From Hirudo medicinalis (lineage: Eukaryota > Annelida > Clitellata > Hirudinida > Hirudinidae), in contig MPNW01000560.1 of assembly GCA_011800805.1 (NCBI GenBank), positions 191,562 through 221,953 of the forward strand: a DNA stretch of 30,392 nucleotides, written 5' to 3'. The notes below the pieces were generated by a model, which saw nothing but the letters and a program-made list of their open reading frames with translations, made no database searches and had not been told where the DNA came from. This document shows, in pieces, positions 1 through 7,892 of this stretch. Position numbers and translations under genes: made by a program. Within the stretch, counting starts at the first letter, position 1. Every line of letters begins with the position of its first letter.

Positions 1-510
1 GCAAGATCAACAGGCCGGCCCACCGATTTTGCCGGCAGGCAAACGAGCTGATAAGCTGGCAAGGCCAGCAAACCAGCTCGTGAACCCATCGGCAAAACCG
101 GCTAGCCGCCCACCCGGCCGCGCGGCCTCGTAATCTAATGGGCCTCTGAAACATTTTTTAGAGGTAATAACAAAAGATACTGAATATTGTATTACAATAT
201 AATAAGTACCTAAACTTAATTATATATTAATTATCCTAATTATTACACCACTACAACAGTTATTTAACGCCAACTGTTCGTATAGATTTCATGCTTTGGT
301 CTGCGATCTAGGTTAACGAAACGCTAGGTTAACATCTATGTTATGTAATTTAATTTGTCCTTAAAGATTAAATTAACTACTTCTCCTCAAATCAAAAGCA
401 ACTGCTTTAGTATTTCATCGGCAACATTATTTATTGAACATTTTAAAATTACTTACCGGGTATAGTCTGCGTTGGATGCAAAACTGGACCGCTGCCATTG
501 AGGTTGTCAT
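1..510 (-). CDS. Candidate 5' exons of an unidentified minus-strand gene (partial, runs off window)
   Basis: On the minus strand an ATG at 510-508 opens an 18-codon exon ending at 457 in a strong donor (CCG|GTAAGT). The peptide starts MTTSMAAVQFC, has two arginines near its end and no acidic residue, as in a mitochondrial presequence (inference). The next acceptor is TGTTTCAG at 153-146. The downstream sequence (145 to 1) stays open in the matching phase 0 to the window edge. That second exon coincides with the GC-rich inverted repeat and a second frame is also open for most of it, so its coding status is doubtful. No family is recognised. Confidence 0.25.
23..101. repeat. GC-rich nested inverted repeat (fold-back)
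   Basis: Three nested inverted pairs are visible. The outer pair is CCGATTTTGCCG (23-34) with CGGCAAAACCGG (90-101), one mismatch. The middle pair is CGAGCTG (44-50) with CAGCTCG (74-80). The inner pair is GCTGGC (55-60) with GCCAGC (64-69) around a 3-nt loop. Together they could form one long hairpin. The block is strikingly GC-rich compared with the AT-rich sequence to its right. It may be the end of a fold-back transposon cut by the window edge. The minus strand here is also open as a candidate exon (see the next entry). Confidence 0.6.
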
Positions 511-1043
511 TTGATTGCTAAACACTACGAAACTTTAAATAAATAGTTACTTAAAGCCCTTTCTACTTCGACATTTCTTGCCTTGGTCTGCGAGGAAACG
601 AACTCTTGCTCAAACGGGTTGCCTTGGGAAATCAAATGACGTCTCCAGTGTAAAATACGTTATCGGGTGTGTTCCTTTACATTTTGTTCCACTAATTTTG
701 TTTTAATATTTTTATAATTACACTATTACTTTTATTTTGTATTCGTTTGTTGTTGCTTTTTATTTAAATTTTCAATCCACAAATTGTGGGGTCGTGTGGA
801 CCGCAAACGCTAATTTATACTTACATACACACAAAATAATATTTTTAATTTTATATGTGAAAAATTAATTTGATTAACTCATTCATCTTATGCTTTCCAT
901 ACACAGCCATTGTCGTCGGCCAAATTCAATGTGTACCTTCTGAATGACTGCTGCTTCTCTGCTTTCGGGAAGTCTTTTGGGAGACCATACGGTTTGCGAG
1001 GGATTTGTAAAACTAATCTTTGTAACCAACTCCGTTGTCTTAG

Positions 1044-1172
1044 CGAGCAACATTATCGCATATGGAAACCTCTGCCACCAAGTCTTTCACCAAAAAAAGT
1101 GCTAATGATGCAAAAGATGCTAAACTCGCTGAAAATATTACTGAACAGGATTGGATTCTTCTTAGGTTTTAA
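1044..1172 (+). CDS. Candidate 3'-terminal exon of an unidentified small gene
   Basis: A pyrimidine-rich stretch ends in CTTAG at 1043. The phase-0 frame then reads 42 codons, with a Met at 1062 (METSATKSFTKK...), to TAA at 1170-1172. An AATAAA lies at 1271-1276, about 100 nt downstream, as expected for a last exon. The peptide is rich in Lys, Ala, Asp and Glu, unlike random AT-rich translations. A second frame over the same bases is also open but yields an unconvincing Leu/Phe-rich product. No upstream exon was joined with certainty; ATGACGTCTCCA|GTGTAA at about 635-646 is a possible first exon. Family unknown. Confidence 0.25.
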   Translation, partial: RATLSHMETSATKSFTKKSANDAKDAKLAENITEQDWILLRF

Positions 1173-2311
1173 ATTTTTAAGCAAAATATTTTTTGCATTT
1201 AAACAGTAATTTGATTTAGAGCTACTTTTGCTTTCAAGAATTAATGAGACCACCTTGACCAATATTCTCAAATAAAGACTTTTCTTGAGGTTCAGAACAG
1301 TTTCGGATTTAAATTGAAATCATTTTTATTATTCAGCTTCTCTCTTGTTCTAAGCTTTGTGTTTCGTAATAACAAGCAACAATTTCTAAAAAACTCAATA
1401 AGCTCTCCTATACATCATCACTTTAAGCTTTCAAATCTGATATTCTTAAGCTGAATGATAATTTTTATTCTCCTTTCTAAAATCCTTGCAACAGATCCAA
1501 GCCAAATAACATATGCTAAATTATATCAACCATATTAAAAAAAAAAGATAATAAAAGCTTTGGTAATAAATAAACAGATGACTGAAGAAAAACATTTGAT
1601 GACATTTCCAAACAGCAAATATAAGTTGATGGTTTTCAATGTTCGAAAGAGAATACAGCAATCATATTTCATGAATTATTGGATTGAAAGATGAATCAAT
1701 ACCATTAACAGGTCATCATTATCAACATCATTCATACATTTGAATTTAAAATAATTTATTGCAACCACCCTTCCAAACCTGATTTTCAAGATAAGTACAA
1801 ACATAGCCTCATGACATGGATCCAATCTGATGTATCTAAATGTCATTTAGTCATCATCATCATCATTAGCAGCAGCAGCAGCAGTATACAAAATATTAAA
1901 ATTAGCATAAAACCTGGCAAAAAGAAAAAAAAAAGCCTTTTGAAGCTGAAGAAAACCCAATCAAAGAGAAACATTGAAAGAGTTTCAATTGGTCCTCCTT
2001 GCATCCTATCACAGCTGGAACTCAAGTTTCCTCAACAAGCATCACCTTCAAATTAACAGACCCAATGATCTTTTAGAAAGAAATACATTCTGTCAAATAT
2101 GACTGCACTTTTCTTCCTTTCTTCTTCTGTTCATCATTCATTCACCTCTTCCTCATCTGGAAGTTGAATTGAAATAAACCAGATTAATCAGTTTGTCATT
2201 TCATAGGTTATAAAATATAAAAATGTAAAATAAAACAATTATTTAGAATTTAATTGAGTCACATCTGTCACACAAGCGTCGTCGTTATCGCCGTCGTCAA
2301 CATGACACCAC
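1173..2311. other. Non-coding stretch with likely DTL 3' UTR
   Basis: No convincing gene was seen. The only open frames are low-complexity (ATC)n/(AGC)n translations near 1850-1885. On the minus strand the first canonical AATAAA after the DTL stop is at 1760-1755, so 1740-2311 may be DTL 3' UTR. An alternative is that DTL has a further exon here (see the DTL entry and findings). Confidence 0.4.
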
Positions 2312-5300
2312 TTAGCTCACTTTCGGGGTGGTTTTTGGTGTCTTCGGAGTAGCGGTGCTTCCTTTGTTTGTTCTTGACCTGCCAGGAGTCTCATGTCGAG
2401 CGGGACTCGACTCCTTGCTCGACGACATCTTCGCAAGGTTCTTCCTCATGCCGAGCTGAGTCAACCAATCGACTTTCGAGCTCTGAGGAGTGCTGGGGGT
2501 TTCCGGGCGGTCGACGGGCAGCCGATCGGACGGAACGTTTTTTATGCCTTCTTGCCGTTTCCCTCTGATTTTTTTGTTGTAAGCATCTCTGACAGAGTCT
2601 GGAAGATTGGCAGTTGGCGAGGAGAAATCTGCCACAACGGAGGAGACTTTGGGAGCTTCCTTGATGTTGTAAATTACTTTTGCAAATGAATTTTCCATCG
2701 ATTTGTGAAGGAGTGGGTCTTTTTCGAGTGGAGTCGATGCTGGCAAGTCATTAGACATCGTGTTGGGACTTATTTCGCTCAGCACATTCTGCTTAGATGA
2801 TGATGATGATAAGCCTAATGAGAAACTAGAAAAAAGGTTTGAAAGAGGATTTCCTTGTTCTTTGTTTTCATGGTTTAAGGACCAGTTGTCTGAGCCTGGA
2901 GGTTGGAGACAGTCCATTCGATTGTCCGAGCTGCTGTCCAGTCTCTGGAGCTTTGAGGACTTTGCAACTCTGAAATGACCGTCGCCGACGTTCTTCGAAT
3001 CTTCATCGTCGACACACAGCTTCCTCTTGACCCCCCGGGCAGTGAGGCCAGAATTGCAGCCTGCCTCTCGAGGGGAGAGGATTATCTTCTTTGGAGTTGT
3101 TGCATGCTGAGGTTTCTTGAGCGAACTTTTGCTGAAAAAGGAGGTGATGGTTGGTGAGGGAGAAGACATTTTGAAGGTTGAGGGGAGGTTGATGAGGCTC
3201 TGGATGACCTTTGAGGGGGAAGGAGGCTTTTTGATGGGCGAGGTGAAGAAGCACTTTCTTGGTGTTAAAATGACTGCAATAAAAAAAAAAATTGTGTGCT
3301 CATATGAAGAAATCACATGAAGAGCTGCAACACTATTTCAAAACTGAACATAATTAACTGAACATAATATAACATATTAAGCATGCAATAAGCAATGAGT
3401 TGGTCTCATACATAACTTCTTAAAAGAAGATGAATGCATTAATGAGCACAAAAAATTAAAACCAATTAGTAGATTTTTATTGCACCAATTATGCACAGAC
3501 GATAATGACTGCAAGCCTCCCAAATCCATTCAGCCAACAGTTTAAACAAAAACAAGTATCATAAACTCAAGGAAAATTACCCGATTTGACGTGATCTTTG
3601 ACGGCGTACCCGTAAGGTCGAGCGTCGACGTCGTCGGGCCTCGAGTCGACGTTCCTCCTGTCTGGCCTCCAAAGGCAAGTCGTGTTGTCGTCGCTCAACG
3701 TCGCCACCTTCAGGAGGTCCGACTGACACCAGGCGACCGAAGTCACCTCGGCGGCGTGGCCGACCAGTTTGATCGGACCGGACGGCATTCCTGCATCGCC
3801 ACGGTGATGGGTGTTTCTGATCGGCCAAATGTAGGCACAGCAATCGGAGGAACCGGACATGATGTAGGCGTCGTCGGGACTGATGGAGAGTTTCACGAAG
3901 AAAGAGCTGACCTTGTGGCCTCTGTAGCAGGTAACTGTGGAAGGTAAAAAGGTTTCGATGATTTTCCAATGATGCAATGTAACGGCAAATAGCTGTTGAA
4001 GTCCCAATCACTGTGTTAAGTAATGCAATGTAAATTTCTGACAATTTAAATGAAATTATTTAGAGTCGAGTAGCCCGACGCTTTTAAGACCAAAGTGTAA
4101 TAAATGTATGGCAAGATCCTCAACTTTTAATGACAAATAAAATATTCGAATAAATTAAAATTTTTTATAAATTACAAAAAAAAGTCATTTAGAGTCAAAC
4201 CTGGCATAGATTTGTAGTTGATGCAGTCATATTGGTAGATGGAGCCATCGAGACAACTTGCAAACAAATAACTTTCAGCATGGTCGAAGATGAGGTTTGA
4301 TATCCCTACAACAACAACAACAACAACAACAATGAAACTATTAACAACTACAATAATACATAACAACAACAATGAAACTATTAATAACAACAATAATACA
4401 TAACAACAACAATGAAACTATTAATAACAACAATAATAATATGCTATGGTGCTTGAAGGCAAGTTAATTGTTTTGCAATTTGAACTGAAACCACATAAAA
4501 AAGGTTTTCAGACTTAAAGATCCATGAGTTTGATCACATTGTAATGTAATCACTTTCAACGGTAATAGGCTACAAATTGAGCAGGCTGCTAAACAATTCA
4601 AATTTAAAACATTATAGGAGTTTCATGAGTAATAAAGAAAATGAAAAGTTTATTAATATTTCAAAAACTTGATATTATCACAAATAACTTGCTGTTATCC
4701 TAGGTAACTTGATGGCATTGCAGCATCAACAGCTCACCATAAGGTCGTCCCTTTTTCGATTGACATGCAAAAGTCGACTTGCACTTCACCAGGCTCCTGT
4801 TGCCCGACAACTTCCTCAGGTCCCACAACTTTATGGTGCTTTGAAGCAACAGAAATGAATTGATATTAATGGATTAATTCGAATGCTTCTATTGACCACG
4901 TCTAATGAGTTCAAACTTGATAAGCATCAGTTACTAGCAGTTAATGCATCAGTTAACAGTTGTTAATGCATCAGTTAACAGTTGATAATGCATCAGTTAA
5001 CAGTTGATAATGCATCAGTTAACAGTTGATAATGCATCCTCACCCATCGGCACAACCCGCAGAGGCAAAAGTGTTCTCGTTTTGGAAGGAAACGGCCGTC
5101 ACGCTGTACTGCGACGACTGAAATGAAATAAAACACATCGAAACGAACGAAGATTGTTCTAATCTTCTCCGACAAGAACGAACTAAAACCGTAAAATGAA
5201 AACACAGGGCATTGAAAACCAACATTTTTGGATCTGTTTCCAGTCGATTTCTTGTTCTGGTGAGTGTCGTGCGCGCCCGGAATGTCGTGGACGTACTTGA

Positions 5301-7187
5301 CACTTCCATCTGTGGAAATAATTCATAAAACATATTCCTTCACAAAGTGTAACGTAAAGTCTTTTTACATTTATACAAGTTAAATTAGTTTAATTATAAT
5401 TATTTGTATTTAAAAAATGCCAAGTGAAGGCAAAAGTGCCAAACAGTGAAAGTAAGCATTTCAAAAAGTGAAGATCCTCAAAAACTCAAAATAAGCAACA
5501 ATGTCAAAGAGTTGTCAAAGATTACTTTGTTGCATGTTCACCCTTTTGTCCCAAAGCATGATGTGACCATCCCTTGAACCAGATATCAGTAAGTCTGTGT
5601 GTGTGGCAGGATGATAATAACCTCATCATCATCATCATCATCTTCTTCTTAATCAACGAACCTTTGCTATTCTTTTGGAAAGCCACGGACTTGACGCTGC
5701 TCGTGTGTCCGGAAAAGAGGAGGACCTTGTTCTGAGCCTGAACGTCCCACAAGGCCAGTGTTTGATCTCCACTGGCCGTTACCAAATTGTTCTCCCCTGG
5801 CATCCAATCAAGGTCGAACACTGCATTGGAATGGGCATGCCAGTCTGATAATGAAGTGAAAAACAGTCAATGAAATGTTGTTGCTTAATGAATTAACCAA
5901 CAATTGGTTTAATCGATCTACCATTTATAAAGCGCCCCTAACCAAGGTCGCTCCCTGGCGGTGCAGGCTCGGTTTCAAACACGACACATTACGACCGTTG
6001 TCGTTACCGCCTCATGCAGGAACTCAACCCGTTCGGCCAACTTGCGTGCCAAATTTATTTACTTGTTTCCAAATAACAAAATTCATAGAGACTTTGAAAG
6101 ATTCAAAAAAACATTTCTGATTTATTATCTTTGGAATGCAAATTAAATGTGTTCTTGGATCCCTACTTTGAAAATTACTGAGTCAAATCACTTTCATGAA
6201 AATTCTACAAAGTAATATGACAGAAAGTTACCTTTTGTGACTGCCAATGGTGCTGATTTCAAAGTATTCAGCACGAGTATGTTTCCATCTTCATCAGCCA
6301 CAGCCAAAAAGTCTTGATTCACTGCAGTTAAAACCAATATTTTTAAGATAGCATCTTTTGTTATATTTAATAAGGCTGATCATACTTAATTCAATATATT
6401 TTTTATCTAATGCTTTAATGCTAAATCATTTAAAGAACTAAATATATCACATTTGTGAATAATATGATTATTTCAATAATCATTCAAAAGTTGTTTTTCC
6501 AGGTATTGAAGGTTTGTAACTCCACAAATAGTGAAAGCCAAAAATAATTCTGACTTTAAATTGCTTGTGGGTGATTATTAAGGAGATAGGATGCGCAAAA
6601 TTTGATTTTGTTGCTCTGTTTTCTGATCAATTTTGCTTGCTTTTTATATTGTGCATTTGTGTAATGTAATGGGGGTTAACCTGCAAGGGTAATTAACAAA
6701 TAATTCTAAAATCCAAACCTTTAGAGAAGCTGCATGCCACAGGAGGAACAGATGTCTGAAAAAATCCACAAATAATCACATAAAATTAAACTTATTTGGT
6801 ACACCCTGGAGTTTGACAACTTAATTACTTAAATTGTATTGCATCACAGTTTTTTGTTTTAGAAAATAAAGATAAAAGATTTTCAAAAAATTTTACTCCT
6901 TCCAGTGGATTGTCCATAGAGTAAACATCATTTCTTTTACATTTGAAATTCTGGAAAGCTACATCCAGACCTTGTTGTTTCCAAGGCGCTTCAAAATTAA
7001 TGTGTAAGTTTTTAAAATAACTTCAAACTAAGCAATATTAGGAAAGGTCATCTTTCAATAAAACAAAATATCCAGCAAAAATCCTGGAGGCCTTATTACT
7101 GGAGGATTTATTGCGATAAAAGTTGGATTAGTTTAACCGCATACCTTTAATGTTCATTGAACGATGAAAAAAACTTCTCGGTAGCAT
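2312..7187 (-). CDS. DTL: DTL/CDT2, WD40 substrate receptor of CRL4 ubiquitin ligase (12 exons)
   Basis: DTL binds DDB1-CUL4 in the nucleus and targets PCNA-bound proteins such as CDT1 and p21 for ubiquitination during S phase and after DNA damage. Exons (minus): 7187-7145, 6988-6897, 6755-6719, 6321-6232, 5844-5662, 5594-5526, 5309-5224, 5117-5044, 4838-4738, 4305-4201, 3934-3581, 3273-2312. All introns are GT..AG, all phases agree, and the total is 2196 nt, 731 residues (human about 730). Recognisable blocks are VFDLDWMPGE, SGDQTLALWD, SGSRDGHIMLWDKR, TIKLWDLRK, LSISPDDAYIMSGSSD and EVTSVAWC. The two DDB1-contacting WDXR motifs are at residues 163-166 and 230-233. The tail after about 412 is low-complexity, basic and rich in SP/TP sites. 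A PIP-box-like SPTITSFF sits at 451-458, while the C-terminal PIP box of vertebrate DTL is not seen. The donor at 5223 (GTTGGT) and exons 1-2 are the least certain parts. Confidence 0.93.
3134..3157 (-). other. DTL: PIP-box-like motif encoded within DTL exon 12
   Basis: The codons read SPTITSFF followed by SK. This fits the PCNA-interacting consensus (Q-x-x-hydrophobic-x-x-aromatic-aromatic) except that Ser replaces Gln at the first position. It follows PSTFKM, which aligns with PSSFKM of human DTL, so it falls at the human SIRNWVTR stretch. Binding to PCNA is inferred only. Confidence 0.5.
4306..4440. repeat. CAA/TTG microsatellite and 40-bp tandem repeat in a DTL intron
   Basis: A (CAA)n run abuts the splice acceptor of DTL exon 10, so on the gene strand the intron ends in (TTG)n then TAG. 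It continues into about three copies of a 40-bp unit containing AACAACAACAATGAAACTAT. The microsatellite takes the place of a normal polypyrimidine tract. Confidence 0.85.
4937..5038. repeat. 22-bp minisatellite next to the DTL exon 8 donor
   Basis: About four and a half head-to-tail copies of a 22-bp unit, AGTTAACAGTTGATAATGCATC with minor variants. Each unit holds two 6-bp palindromes, GTTAAC and ATGCAT. The array begins only a few bases inside the intron, right after the GTGAGG donor of exon 8. Confidence 0.9.
5595..5661 (-). repeat. 67-nt DTL intron made of simple repeats
   Basis: The whole intron between DTL exons 5 and 6 is 67 nt: a GTTCGT donor, a (GAT)n-type core and a CACACACACAG acceptor. 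Both flanking exon phases match, so it is spliced rather than coding. Confidence 0.85.
5915..6052 (-). mobile_element. tRNA-derived SINE, copy 1
   Basis: Read on the minus strand, an RNA polymerase III A box TGGCCGAACGGG (6039-6028) is followed by a B-box-like GTTTGAAAC (5980-5972), then GCCTGCACCGCC and a tail with GGGGCGCTTTATAAAT. It matches the copy at 15.8 kb over most of its length, with scattered substitutions. It lies in the DTL intron between exons 4 and 5, in the gene's orientation. Confidence 0.75.
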
Positions 7188-7892
7188 TTTAAAATATAAA
7201 TCTAGTTTGAATTCCTAAAAACTAAAACAATTCGTGGATCACAAAATCGAATCGACAAAAGCCGCCAAGTGTTTACTTTTATTTATTGCACATCATAAAA
7301 ATACTGATACTAATGCTGTTAACACTTTTTATTAACATAGAATTTTTAACTAAAAGCAAATATGTGTTTATTGAAAGTAAATATTTAGGTAAAAATTATT
7401 GATGTTAAGTCAAACAGCAAATTATTTATTAACTAAGCTTTTTAAGCAATACCCTCGTTAGCATGGCTCCAGCAGTAATGGCGCCAGCAAAATTGTTCCT
7501 TAATTTCTTGGAGACACGGAACTGAACAGCCTTAATAACGAGCACCTATTTAGGGTAGGGCCGCAAACAGAAATTTCGGGCCTTTATGATATTCCAATTT
7601 GGTAATGAAAAATCAAAAAAGATCATGATTGTAATATTTTATTTTAAAACCCGGGCGGGCAACTAAAAGTTTCCACAAGGCACTTTTCCCCCTGTCATCC
7701 CTCTCTCGGCGGCCCTGGATATCGCCGTCACATTTTTTGTCAGATTTACGTCAATTTACTGACTACTTTATTTGAACCATTATTTGGAGCAAAGAAATAA
7801 ATAATCAGCATCAGCTCGCAGATGACTAAAATTTACTCAGAGTAAAAGTACTCAAACACAACAAACGGACGATGTGCTAAATTCTTTTAGGT
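7188..7892. other. Spacer between kinase 3' end and DTL start
   Basis: No coding exon was seen. A minus-strand AATAAA at 7772-7767, about 120 nt after the kinase stop codon, is a likely poly(A) signal for the kinase. About 580 bp from there to the DTL ATG is the room for the DTL promoter and 5' UTR. A GC-richer patch lies at about 7645-7735. Confidence 0.5.
7767..7772 (-). terminator. Likely poly(A) signal of the kinase gene
   Basis: Canonical AATAAA on the minus strand about 120 nt downstream of the kinase stop codon at 7895-7893. Confidence 0.55.

Noticed and set aside
3274..3316. ATG at 3316 as start of the DTL C-terminal frame
   Set aside because: The bases before 3273 form a TTTTATTGCAG acceptor and the previous exon joins in phase.
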